A stretch of 64,000 nt of DNA from Luidia sarsii. Its lineage: Eukaryota > Echinodermata > Asteroidea > Paxillosida > Luidiidae. The translations under genes were made by a program, and so were the position numbers. The notes below the pieces were generated by a model. The model did no database searches, had not been told where the DNA came from, and saw only the letters and a program-made list of their open reading frames with translations. The stretch spans positions 8,113,680-8,177,679 of the forward strand of contig OX465104.1 of assembly GCA_949987565.1 (NCBI GenBank), read 5' to 3'. Positions 46,641 through 58,310 of this stretch are shown in pieces (positions within the stretch are counted from its first letter, which is position 1; each line of letters opens with the position of its first letter).

Positions 46641-49181
46641 GAACACGTAGCTGGAGTGATCTCATCCATAGAGCAAGGCAAATGCCTCATCCCACTCTTG
46701 CAGTCCAGCCGTCGGTCGCGGGCGCCATTTTGTGATTCGTACCCGACGTGCACGCAATACGACCAGCTGCACGCAATACGACCAGTCGCCAAGATCACAC
46801 GTGGTTTTAGATAGAAACTTTGCTCCGCGCCACAATGTGCCGCTCACGCGTGCACATTGCACGGGGCTCACGGTCGATCGAAGAGCGGAATTTTTGGATT
46901 CTTGCCAACTGCTTTCCAAATGAGCGCGCGTGGTTGTGGTGGTATGTTAGTCCACGTTAGTTCAGCCATAGTTCAACAGTGCTCGCGTACACGTGCACAC
47001 GTACAAGTACATGCACATGTACATGTACATTTTACTTCACATGAACGCACATTCGCACGACCAGTGTCAGATGTGATTTTTTGTTTGGACTAGCGTAGGT
47101 CTAGATCTCGTTGTTACTCGAGAGGGTTGGGCTCGCCCCTGTGTTGGCAACACAGTGGCACCACGGAGCAAGCTAGGCCTTGCTCTGTGCTTCAGCCATC
47201 ATGGAGGCTTCAACTAGTTAGAACTGACCGTGTGTCGACTGTCGAGTATCCAGTATTCAGTGTGAATCTGGAACAACTGCTGCATGCCCGCGGTGACTAG
47301 GCCACCGTGCGAGGCCGTACAGTACGTGCACGACCGGGTCGCCCGTGTTCGCTGGGCCAGGCCAGGCCAGACGGGTCCCAGATACCGCTCACGGACCGCG
47401 TCTAGGATCCAACAGCCGATGAAACTGTGAAACGCAGCACATGATGGACACATGGTAGACGTGGACACTGCTGAGACTTGCACCCTCGGTCACTCAAACA
47501 CCAGGTACATGTATAGGCCTTTATAGGTCTGTGGATTGGATATACAAGCTCAAACGGTCTGCTGCCCTTTGCATCAGTGTATACGAGACATAGCCAAGTC
47601 GTCTGAAAGGTTAGTCGATGGTAGCTGCTTGCAACGGTTTTGTTTCAATAACTCCCGCTCTTTGTAAAAAAAAAAAAAAAAAGCCTTAATGAAATTCCCA
47701 GGACAGATTTGCGTTGCCGTAAATTGTATAGAGCGCCATCTATATAATCTGTTGTTTAGTTGAGGGCGCACTTTCGCTAAACGTGTCCGACTTGTGGCCG
47801 CCTGTGTGCTACTAGTACTAAGTACCATGCTACTATAGTACTAGTACTAGGCCTACGCTGAAAAATCTTCCTCCGGCCACAGTGTAGGAACACTACCAAG
47901 TTTTCATTAAATTCTTCTTGTTTGCCAGTTGTTGCAAAGATGCTGGTGATTACACTTTTAATATTGATCTGTTGGAATGCTCTGTTACGTGCAGTATAGT
48001 TGACCTATTAGAATATTTTTCCCTTCAGAGGATATAAGGGGCCATAAATGATTTCCACTTTCTTCATTTGAAGCATTTGAAGCCTTGATTGTAAATTTAG
48101 CAGCGCCTCATTGCAGGCCTCATTGGGATATGTTAATTAGTTTGTGCAAAGGCGTGTCGTGTCATGTTACCTTCCTTTAGCTATAGCGTTACCTACAGGC
48201 GGAAACCAGTCCTAGACTTGCCAACCTCGTTAACGTCGCTAACGTCTGATCTATCCGCCGTGCTCGGATATCTGTAACGCGACCGAACGCCCCGAACGTA
48301 CGTATGCGCAGATAGATGAGACCGTGACACCAGACGCTATTTCCCTCCACAACGGTCCCGTTTGAACGGTACGGGGTCGTGCAGGTTGTCGCGCATGCGC
48401 AGATCTATATTCGGCTAGATTTCTTCACATCGGTAACCATGGCTAGAAGACCACTCCATTCGGGCTGATATATAACCGAGGCGCGACCTATTAGTTGTTC
48501 AGTTTAAGGGTCGGAGGTGAGAGCGCCACCCGTCGTGTTTGGGGTTCACGACTTAATACGTCCCCCACCCTTTCAAAAGTGCCTTAATTGAGCATTTGCT
48601 CGAGAAATAAAAGAGAAGGGGAAATTATACAGAGCGCTATGACGTTTGATACCAGCTCTTTTAGCCATCGTTTTATTTTTCCATGAATTTTAAACTTCCA
48701 ATATCTCAACAAATGACAATCACACCCTTCTCAATTTTTCTTATGAGGAACTGCAAAACTTGACTGACTGTGAGGGCGCTATTTACGTGTAACCAACCAT
48801 ACTTGATAATGCAGCATACTAAATCAGTTTCCATAGTCCATGGTGTACACGTTACTTCACGTTACATACAGGAGTCTCTTTGTATCGGTGGTGGTGCTGG
48901 AAATTGAGGCCGGAAATTGAGGCTTGAACATTCCGTTGGACGGGTGGAGTTTTGGCTAATCACCACCAGAAACAAATCATTCCTTCAACGCAATTTTTCC
49001 CAAACAGATTTGCTGTTCCTTTTTGTGTAAAATCCTTTTAATTCCAAAAGTGCAACCTTTTTTATACTAAGGCACCGAATCTTCCACAGAACCTGAATTA
49101 TTCTGTCCCTACCCCATGTCGTCTTAAGCAGAAATTACTCTCCTGCAAATCAGTTGCCTAGCCTCCTATGACTCGATAAGA
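46641..49181. other. Intergenic stretch, no gene supported
   Basis: Notable items are a tandem GCACGCAATACGACCAG (46751, 46769), a GTACATGTACATGTACAT run at 47010-47030, an A-run at 47668-47682, and CpG-richer sequence near 48210-48420. No motif-bearing exon was seen on either strand. Confidence 0.45.
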
Positions 49182-49400
49182 CTTGAAGGTTTGCATGGTG
49201 GAAAGGTTTGCGGTGACACCATGTAGCTCTTCTCTTTCAAGAAGGAGTGTGGCTCTGAAAAGAGCCGGTAGCTCAACGTTTCGGGTAGTCTGTACTCTGC
49301 CCGTTGCCAGGAGATGAGACACGCTCCTTCCTGAAAGAGAAGCGCTACACGGAGTCACTGCAAACATTCCACTCCAAAGGCTCCTGATGCCGGAAATCAT
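49182..49400. mobile_element. Foldback repeat with hammerhead-like core
   Basis: GTTTGCGGTGACACCATGTA, then GCTCTTCTCTTTCA, is mirrored by TGAAAGAGAAGCGC, then TACACGGAGTCACTGCAAAC. On the minus strand the centre contains ACGGGCAGAG...CTACCCGAAACGTTGAGC, similar to 58630-58750. The arrangement recalls Penelope-type terminal sequences, but the hammerhead CTGATGA is changed here. Confidence 0.55.
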
Positions 49401-51841
49401 AATAAGACACTTAGGCCTATACGAGGCCGCTCTCTGTATGGCATGAATAGAATAAAATCATTTTCGTTTATTAGCCTACCGTTTGTGAACATCGTTAATC
49501 CATTGAACGCCGCCGATTGTCTTGGGTTCCGCTTCGTGAAATTTCATGACGCTTCTTATGCTACCTTGTTAATTCAATAATGAGGAGTTGAAGATGAGTG
49601 AAAGGGTATGGGGTTTGAAGTCTTGGGAGTTTGAATTTCTATCTCCTTACTAGAGCTACAGCCAGACCATAATCCACGGAACTCAAAATATTAATAGCGC
49701 CCTCTTCCGTGTTAATCCTGCGCAGTCTCCTTTCGGTCCCGAATGCTAGCGCATTGGGAAGTGATTTTTTTCCTCACCACAACGGTGGATGGATAACTCG
49801 GTGATGCTGACGGGAAACCCCATCAGCTAGCTGAGGATGTCTGCCAAGGATACGGTTTAACGGCGCCATCTTCTCTATGCTCGTCAAAAGCACCTCCTAC
49901 AATGCATTTCGGTGCATGCCACAAGGTAAAATTGCAGATTGTTTGCTGGTACATACTGGTACATACAACACACGGATACCTACGATGTAGCTACAACTGT
50001 AGCCCTTATGCTCCTTTTCTTATCGATTGTGATATTTTGATTGTCGAAGGACTTTCAAAATATCAACACCGCTGAAATGGAGTACAAGTACTACAGTTAC
50101 TTTAGGTACACGTGCATGATTGTGTGTAGAGTATAATACGTCCAAATAGCCCCCTGTCTTTGTGTCATTTCATGTGCAGAGATCGTGCATTCTAATGAAA
50201 TATTTTGCCATAATCGTTGGTGTGATCCACGAGTTGATAAAACAATATTTAATGCGCCAATTGCCCATCTTAAATGCGCATTGTACTTTGAATTCCCCAC
50301 GACTACAGGTCAAATTTGTGCTGTGTGGATCCGTTGCTTAGCGTGCCTTGGAGGCTATGGGCAGCCAATAAGGCAACAGGAGATAACCGTAGTTGTTAGC
50401 TTATATTTGGGCGTCATCCTTTTTTCGCCGTAATAGCCGCCTATCGCGTGGAATAGCATAAGTCAAGACCAGCGACCAATACCATAGAGCTGCTTAAGCA
50501 CCAGCATTTGCTTGAGCATACAAATCTTGCCTTTTTAAAATCAGGTTTCCAGCCCAAAGTTGTATACTTTGTATTGTATTGTATGTTTTTAGGGGCTAGG
50601 CCGCGCCCCCAAATGGTCATAATTTTTGTATACAGGTCAGACACAAATAGGCAGCAATGGAGCTGCATGTGGCTGGCTATCTGGTTTTCATCTCGAAAGT
50701 ATTTTCATGGTTGTCATGTTCTCGTGCTCCTCAGCAGCCGTATGGAAGGGGAAGGGGATTTCTCACGACATTCAAAGAGACGTGAAGTGCTAAACAAAAA
50801 CAGACTCCAAACCCCGGCTTTCCATTGACATTTAAATACATCACCTTTATTCGGTACAGAATCCTTTAAAACCAAGCGAAAAAAATCCTTCGGCGAATCG
50901 GCAAAAAATTCACTAGCGGAATCGGATTGCTTCCTTCTACGTTACGTTTTTGTTTTTTCGTATCAAATAAGTGGAATATAATTTCATACACAGCCAATTT
51001 ATGTACAGTCTGTTAAATAATATGTACAAATATATTAATAATTATAATGCATCTTCTCACACGCCCGGACAAGGTAACACGAGTACATCAGCGAATGGTT
51101 TTGTTTTATATCACGATGGCAGTTATAGCGCGAGTTATAAACGCCCCCTAAAAAAAAATGAGCCTCCAGCTCTTTCAGAACAACTGCCACCATCAGTACA
51201 AGACATCACTGCCAGGAATGGCTTCTTGCTGCCATTTTGTTTTTCGCCAGCAGCGACAGAATTCACTCGTCTTTAGTGACTGACCGACTGACTGACCGTC
51301 TCCGCTATCGCTAACGGTCTGGCCATTTCTGACAGGAATCATGATGAATTCTTTTCCAAACGTGGTACGGTTGCAAAACTCAGGGTGAGTGGACTGACAG
51401 ACACCACATCCATTGTGTCTTCTTGGGTCAATAGGTAATTTACACGAGAATTTCGTCTTCGGAAGATGAATGTGTATCACTATCGATGATACACGGTACT
51501 GGTTTCAGATCTAATCGGTTTTTATAAGTACCTGCATCATTGGATATCTACCTTTACTGTGGTAGGACAGACTCGGGCAAGGCAAGTTCAAGGGGCAGGA
51601 TACCAGACATTTTTTTTTGCAGAGTGCCCGACTACAGTTTAAGTCGATACAGAGAGGAATCCCCAATTGGCAGTTGCCCGAAAACTGTCCCAACTTTCCC
51701 TCTATTTTCAGAACTCCCCTCCCCCAAAAAAGTTCCAAACCGCCCATCCGTTCAACACGAAACCCATTCCCGCCTTCATGTGATCGCTGGAGCTATCTGG
51801 GTTCCCGAACCCCCTCCCCCGCCCCCGATAGACTAGCTGGG
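49401..51841. other. Intergenic stretch, nothing recognised
   Basis: A short piece near 50484-50530 (CATAGAGCTGCTTAAGCACC) belongs to repeat family L. No coding evidence otherwise. C-run at 51862-51873. Confidence 0.45.
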
Positions 51842-51847
51842 TTTATT
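51842..51847 (-). terminator. Polyadenylation signal of the secreted-precursor gene
   Basis: AATAAA on the minus strand, about 62 nt after the TAG stop at 51909. Sequence beyond it is G-rich. The position is typical for a short 3' UTR. Confidence 0.6.
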
Positions 51848-51908
51848 TTTTTGCTTTCTTTCCCCCCCCCCCCCTCCCGAGTAAAACGACTTTGGTTGAG
51901 CTAGAACG

Positions 51909-53344
51909 CTAAGTGCAGTCGGCGTTGCCCAAGTCCAGGTATAAGTCCGTCTCGCAGAAGTCGAGGCCGGCAATGGTGACGCACTCCCCTTGGTGGTAGT
52001 ACACCACCTCCTCCCGAATCTCGCAGGACGTCGCACTCGCCTGGCGCTTCACCACCCGGGTCCGGCGCCGTTGTAGCTGCTGTTGTCGCTGCTGGTGCTG
52101 CTGCGGCTGTTGTTGCACTACCTGCACGAATAACCAGACAGAAAAAACACACACACGCTTGTTATCGCTTTGCCATTTTGCTTTCGCTTTGTATTGTCGA
52201 TGCTGCCTTTAAAGCCCCAACACAACAGTGGTAAGATCGAACAAACAGAAATGTTCACAGATTTACATGAAACTTATACAGTTTGAAGATGGTTATGGTA
52301 GAAACTTCGCACTGAAGTATTTCTGCCTAAAATGCTGTATTTTTTTTAGAAAAGAGAAAATAAATCGTTCACGTCTCACCCCTAGATCTAAACGATTTCT
52401 CGGAACAATACGTTGAATGCTGCATTTTCGCAAAACAAATTTTCACTATTTTCTCGAGACTCGGTTGGCGGATTGAGCTGACATTTTAACAGGTGTGCTA
52501 TTTCATGCATATGTTGGATCAGACAACGTATGGATGTTTTTCTTTGACCTCGACCAATGTTGTGTTATCCCTTTAAAAGGGTGCTGGAACATTAACCTAC
52601 AAGTCCCGGTTTCAAATCACGTTCCAATCGAATGTTTCTTTGTCATTTGCCTAACTGGCAAAGCGCAATCACGCCCTGCAGAACGTCATTATTGTTTTGA
52701 GGTGGCCCATGCCAATACCACAACTGCGGAGGTTTCGTTTTATTTATCAGTGTGATCCGGTTGCCTGAAACACAGGCCATATTACACCCTATCTGAGATA
52801 GGAATACTCGTCACAATAATGTACATACTTCGGTTATCTGCACTGTACACGAACTATGATCGCAGCACATGGGTAATGGTTGGCATTGTCTGAGTCTCTG
52901 ATAATATTCATTAGTTTTGACAAATGTGTCATTCCCCTCTCTGTTCAGATAACCTGAATAACAATGCGGTATTATTGCACCCTCCCCCTGACGTACCGTT
53001 CCGTTGTGACGTACGACCCTGTGTTGGGTGGACAGTGCGTCAGGCACTTGCTCGTCCCCGAGCCTCTTGCCGTTCTTAAACAGCGCCCTCTGTTGGGACT
53101 GGGCGATGGTCACCGCCAGCGGCGTCGTGTCCGTCTCGCGACCCTCGTCCTTCCGGTGGTGCTGGTGGTGCTGGGGCGGTGCCTGCTGGCCGCTCTCCTC
53201 GTCGGGCGTGGTCGGCGTCCTGCCACGCCCGTGGTGGCCCGACCCCTTGTGCAGAGAGCCGCCCAAGGCCACGCCTAAACAGCCGAGTAGGAGGAGGAGG
53301 AGGAGGAGGGGCGTGGCTCTAAAGCTGGGCAGGTGGGAGAGCAT
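51909..53344 (-). CDS. Secreted Cys-rich precursor with dibasic processing sites, family unknown
   Basis: Two coding exons on the minus strand. The first starts at ATG 53344, just inside an exon whose acceptor (TTATCTACGCAG) is at 53383, so a non-coding 5' exon is expected upstream. Residues 1-28 form a signal peptide with an eight-Leu core. A His/Gln/Arg-rich pro-region follows, with KNGKR near 90-94. The last exon is 52121-51909: a Gln run, RRRTRVVKR, and a 44-residue tail starting with Gln (possible pyroglutamate) that has four Cys in SCEIREEV, GECVTI, DFCETD and ADCT. Two donors keep phase 0: ACG|GTACGT at 52997 (product 186 aa) or GAA|GTATGT at 52829 (242 aa). The second adds 56 residues with five Cys (HCYSG, RQC, MCCD, SSCT) and an NDT glycosylation site. 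The open frame closes five codons after the second donor, which favours the longer form. Hormone or growth-factor precursor is inference. Confidence 0.68.
52209..52576 (+). mobile_element. Family-A TTAA MITE, copy A5
   Basis: 368 bp with left TTAAAGCCCCAACACAACAG and right GACCAATGTTGTGTTATCCC, bounded by TTAA on both sides. It lies inside the intron of the minus-strand secreted-precursor gene. Confidence 0.9.
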
Positions 53345-53382
53345 GGTACCGGTGCCTGTGGCTACTCCGGGTGAAACGATCC
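53345..53382 (-). other. 5' UTR part of the precursor gene's first coding exon
   Basis: 38 nt between the acceptor ...CTACGCAG and the ATG at 53344. The start context is GGTACCATGC. Confidence 0.5.
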
Positions 53383-53662
53383 CTGCGTAGATAACAACAC
53401 AAGAAGGAAATCATAGATGGCCATCCGGAATGGTGTAATCTTCAACAGATATCAACAGTGACATTATGACAGGGCAGGGGTAGAGGAAGATTGGCTTTGA
53501 CTGTGGGGGTGGAACTAGGAGGGCATAGCGGTGCCGATGTACTCGGTCGAACTCTGCCGTGTATACCGGTACTCCGTGCCAAAACTACGAACGATATCTT
53601 GCAATGTCAATCAAAGGTCATGTTCCCTCAGGGGCACCTGACACATTTCACACCAAAATACC

Positions 53663-53845
53663 TCTCCTCTCTCTCTCTCTATCTCTCTCTCTCTCTCCCT
53701 GTCTCTCGCAGTCTGTCTGTCGCAGCCTGTCTCCTTTGTCTCTCTTTGCCTTTATCTGCCTCTCTACCACTGCCTGTCTTCCTCTGTCTGTCTCTCGAAG
53801 TCTCTCTCTGTCTGTTTCTATCTATCTCTCCCTGTCTCTATCTGT
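53663..53845. repeat. CT/CTGT microsatellite
   Basis: TCTCTC/CTGTCT pyrimidine run with GTCTCGCAGTC interruptions. Confidence 0.9.
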
Positions 53846-54121
53846 CACGAAACAGCACGCGCTCAATGCCATGATAACTCAAAAGGACTCCCCCCTCTTG
53901 CACTCGCCTTTGGTTACACTTTTGGCGGTTATCGGCATGGGGTCAGGGACATTCACGTTATCACAGTCACATTAAGACGAAACATGACCTAAAGGGAGAT
54001 TGAATGTAAATACCACGCAGATACACAGATCTGCGAAGGATGTTTGGTCTCGTCAGATTCAGACTCACCATAGAAAAATAGAATGCACCAGAAGACAGAG
54101 AAGTTCAGTAATCCACCCCTT

Positions 54122-54735
54122 TGATCAACCAAGTGACCTGATTGGTCGACCAACCAACCAGCTAGCCAAACAAAGAAGCCTGTCAGTCAACCATGCGACC
54201 AAGTAACCAGCCGACCAACCAAATAATCAACCAAACAGTCTTACCAAATACGTGTAACTGCAAACCAGTCAACCAAACAAACAAGCCTGTCAGTGTCAGT
54301 CAACCATGCGACCAAAGAACTATAGCCGACCAACCAAATAATCAACCAAACAGTCTTACTAAATACGTGTAACTGCCAACCAGTCAACCAAACAAACAAG
54401 CCTGTCAGTGTCAGTCAACCATGCGACCAAAGAACTATAGCCGACCAACCAAATGATCAACCAAACAGTCTTACCAAATACGTGTAACTGCCAACCAGTC
54501 AACCAAACAAACAAGCCTGTCAGTGTCAGTCAACCATGCGACCAAAGAACTATAGCCGACCAACCAAATAATCAACCAAACAGTCTTACCAAATACGTGT
54601 ATCTGCCAACCAGTCAACCAAACAAACAAGCCTGTCAGTGTCAGTCAACCATGCGACCAAAGAACTATAGCCGACCAACCAAATAATCAACCAAACAGTC
54701 TTACCAAATACGTGTATCTGCCAACCAGTCAACCA
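54122..54735. repeat. 115-bp minisatellite, about five copies
   Basis: The word CCAAACAGTC recurs at 54231, 54346, 54461, 54576 and 54691, exactly 115 bp apart. Units contain TACGTGTAACTGCCAACCAG and GTCAGTCAACCATGCGACCA, with few differences. They are themselves built from AACCA/GACCA words. The first unit is the most diverged and the last is cut short. 115 is not a multiple of 3, so it is not coding. Confidence 0.95.
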
Positions 54736-56430
54736 ACTAGCCAATTAAACAAAGCATCCAACGACGAGACCTCCCCATCAACCAGATATTTAGCCAGCCA
54801 ACCAATCGGTCCATCATCTCATGGCATCATTGTGACTTAATGAAGAAATCAGTATCTATTTGAAACTTCTTTTTTTTCCAATGTGAATGTATACGTTTAT
54901 GTTTACATTAATAACACCTATTTCTAAACAAGGGTGTCGTGACGGCATAGAAAGAAAACTTGTTTCCTCACTGCGACAAGTGCAAGTTCACAATCCTAAC
55001 CCTGAATCCTACTCCAGCATGTGGTCTTGTGTCATGGGTAGCTATAACCGACCTAATTGAATTACTACTGATCAACATTATTTCGAATCGTTCATGGAAA
55101 GAGGCCACTCTCAGTACTCCGAAGCATTGACGTTACCAAAGATCAGTACCCAAAAAAGCGTAGAATTCTTTCTACCCCTCGCCACATTCCCCCCCCCCCC
55201 GAAGCGAACGACAAAATCCGCTGCGAATTACTGGTAAAATCGGCAGGAAGACAGTGACAGAGCAAAAGTCGTCTGTAATTGTGTAATTATGCTATTTTCG
55301 AAAGGGAGAAGGAAAACAATTGACTTGTGAATGTGCAGTAAATTAACCGAATGTCCGTCCTTGTTAGTGCGTTTCCCGACTCACTCTGCATCTGCCCACT
55401 TTTCGATGCGAGAGAATTTTTCAAAATACGCAACAATTTAAGAGCAATTACATTTACAACTGAGATTAACCTTTAGTACAAGGTGCCGTACGCGTGCACG
55501 AGGACAAGTACGGGGCTCATTCATAGCCATTAATAATAATCCGTAAATTACTACGATGGCCCAGTGGGGACACAGACGATAAACTGGCCAAGCGGCATTG
55601 CGATGGGCCACGCAAGACGAGACAGTGAGCAGGAGCTTAGAATTAATTAGTACTAAGAGTAAGAGTAGACTAAGAGTAAAAACGTCTGAGGTTCTTGTTT
55701 TCAATGTAGTGCGGATGACCATAGAGCAAGTCTTTCCTTGCTGTATGGGATGACTGGCCCTACGTTTCCTGTAAACACGACTGGGTCGTGACAGGTAGAG
55801 TCGTCCAAATTATACGACTTTACGAGCATTTAAAATAATGTTCGAGGGTGCAAGATTTCATTTCTGGGTGTACTGGAGTACCAACGGGGGAATCAAAAGA
55901 CAAGGCGACCATCGATTTGAAAACCTTCCGCTCCGGAGCCAAAATCAAACGAGTGGCGAAAAATGGCATGAAGGCATTAGCACAAAATGATAAGAGAATT
56001 GAACGTGCACGGGTGTGCCAAGTTTTCTCGGTCGCACGGGGGGAAACACAAACTTACAAATCGACCATCGGTTCGTGAAGACCTTATCAGGCGAAAGAAA
56101 TAGATACCGGGTGATAAACAAACAGATAGTTAGACTCACTTGTCTGTGTCTTGTGGGATGACGAGGCGTGGTGGGCCAAGATGCACTCAGCCGTCGGGGT
56201 CTGGTTACGAGCGGATACCGTTCGTTGGTTGATCACAGAGGCGCCGGACGTACAGTGGAGATGTAGTGGGAGAAACACCGAAGAGACCCCCCAAAATATA
56301 AACAAACAAACGCGCGAGTCTTCTATGGAGACACTAGACTGCTGCCACTCGATCGTTCGGCTCGTTGGTCCCTCTGTCTGTCTGTCTCTCTGTCACTCGT
56401 CTTGTGTTTCTGTTCTCTCGGTTCGGTTCA
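54736..56430. other. Intergenic or 5' intron stretch of the precursor gene
   Basis: C-run at 55190-55200. On the minus strand a good donor, CAA|GTGAGT, ends at 56140 and could close a non-coding first exon of the secreted-precursor gene. No coding exon was found. Confidence 0.4.
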
Positions 56431-57330
56431 GGCGACGTTTTCAGCGAAACTAACCCGGCGGGAGCGACTCTGCCGTATTTATGGCGTGAGAAAGTGGCGG
56501 TCGCCGGTCCCCGGCCGTTCGCACGTGTTTGCGGCGTTTACAAACATATAGTAAAAAAAAAAACCACCACACCAAAGTGGCACTGTCAATGAACTGGCGG
56601 CCGACCAATCAGAGGCCGCCGCCATTCAGTGGGAAATGGGCGAGTTGATTTGCGGAGTCTCGGCAGGGGGGTTGCGGGCCGAGAGAGCGTGAGGGGACTT
56701 CTTCGGTGCAACCAAATTGCGGGAAGGGGTTTTGGGACGGACGCGAGGCGTCTCCTGCGATTCCAAAGGCCGTCATCACGCCCTTCTCCTCCCGGTCCGC
56801 AGTGAATCCCGGCGGACGGAAGGGTGTCCAGCTCATATCGGTCAGAAGTCGACGACCGGTCTCCCCACCTTCAGAATCAGATCGTCCATATCGTACGTTC
56901 TGTCAGGAGAGGTCCCCCCTCCCACACAGTCCTTAAGCCGGTCGTAGTAGTGGAAAACCTTGGCAGGCTGCCAAATGCCTGACGTGAACCTTTTTTCCCC
57001 CACCGGTGCCCGCTAGGGACTCAAAACAAATAGCGAGGTTTTAGCCCTCCCCCTCCCCCCTCCTCCTCCTCCTCCTTCTGCTCCTCCTCGACGTCCTGGG
57101 AGACCTCAGTCATGAATAAATAATGGCGTCGTAGTACCCCTCCCGTCAATGGAAAAGTACCTGCGCCCGCCCACAGCGGACGACTCGGCCCCGGCATGTC
57201 GTGCCTCGGCCACGCCGTCCTTCGGGGCAGAGACCCGGGTAAGGTGTCTGGGCCGCGTCCCCTCGACCTCGGGCGCTGCGCCTCTCCGGCGGTCCCGGCG
57301 ATGCTCGCCGGTCGGCCATGGTGTGGGTGC
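56431..57330 (-). promoter_or_regulatory. CpG-rich candidate promoter region
   Basis: About 900 bp dense in CpG, unlike its flanks. A CCAAT box (56605-56609) sits in the loop of a GGCGGCC / GGCCGCC stem (56596-56620). A possible minus-strand first-exon donor lies downstream at 56140, and a second, GCAG|GTACTT, near 57163. Assignment to the minus-strand precursor gene is inference; a gene on the plus strand to the right is also possible. Confidence 0.35.
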
Positions 57331-58000
57331 GTGGGTTCCCCCTCCCCCCCAGCCCTCCCTGCCGACCGTTTTTTTTTTGGGGGGGGGGTAATTCTGCGTA
57401 AATGTTGTGGCATCTGGAATGCGGCGGAATGCCAGAAATGTCAAAAACGGGCTGAAAGCAGACTCGCACGCCTTGCCAATTTGCCCTTCTTTCACCGCCG
57501 CCGACCCCCAAGTTCCCCCACCCCACCCCGCCCCACACCCCACCCCATACCACACCCCACACCCCTCCCCCATTCCAGTTCGTCCGCTCGTATGCGTCTC
57601 ATTCAGCGCGTCCTTTCTGGCTCGTCTCTAATTTTGATCATCTCGATTTCCGATGCCGACGCGCGTATCTTATACGTATACCATGTATTCGTTCCACAAT
57701 TGCATGGCGTTGAATCTTGTGTCGATGGAGTGAGGGGAACGAGCCATCCAAGAATATGATTTCCGTGCATGGTGCAAATCTTCGGCATAATTCTTGTGCG
57801 CAAATCTTGCTCCCGTGTATGTAATGCACAACCCCAAGCCCCTTACCAAATGGAGACCCACTCACCATCACCAGCGTGTTCTTATCACTCTCTTTATATA
57901 TAATGTCCCGGGTATCTGTAAGCTTGTGACAATCTTTCCTATCTGTTAATACACTGTAGTTAGTGGGTCAACAATCATTCCATTGCATCGACAGACGACA

Positions 58001-58223
58001 ACTTGGTGCCAGTTTCATAGAGTGTCAAAATTTGCTGAAGCACAAAAATGTCATGATTCCAAGATCACCTTGCCTACCCAAACTTCAATTTCAATTCCAC
58101 ACTAAGAGTGGGAAGCATGTCAAAATGCAGTTGACATCAGATCGCAGTGTGCTCTGTAATCCCGTTTACTCGGGGAAGACTTTTCACGCTTATCAGAATG
58201 TTCATGCTGAAGCAGCTCTATAA
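58001..58223 (+). repeat. Family-L dispersed repeat, copy L2
   Basis: TCATAGAGTGTCAAAATTTG..., GTCATGATTCCAAGATCACC, GTAATCCCGTTTACTC, ending GAAGCAGCTCTATAAG. It is collinear with 46446-46640. The start and end words are inverse of each other (CATAGAG... / ...CTCTATA). Confidence 0.75.
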
Positions 58224-58229
58224 GATCGG

Positions 58230-58310
58230 GACCTGGATTTTCAGGTTTTGTCAGACGGAGACGAAGCCTGAGCCCGAGCCTGATCCACGGATTCGTAAAG
58301 GGTCCATGAC
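58230..58310 (-). repeat. Family-G fragment, copy G3
   Basis: ACCTGGATTTTCAGGTTTTG, GACGAAGCCTGAGCCCGAGC, then CACGGATTCGTAAAGGGTCC. This is the inverse of one end of G2, including its flank beyond the GGGCTC arm, and shows the element is longer than G1. Confidence 0.75.

Noticed and set aside
52963..52996. A separate small middle exon between the two coding exons of the secreted precursor
   Set aside because: The intron before it would be only about 43 nt and its acceptor phases do not fit; a longer first exon with the later donor explains the same sequence better.
57021..57573. Overlapping frames on both strands in the CpG-rich region
   Set aside because: GC-rich, stop-poor sequence with Glu/Gly runs from GGA repeats; no family match and frames on both strands look alike.
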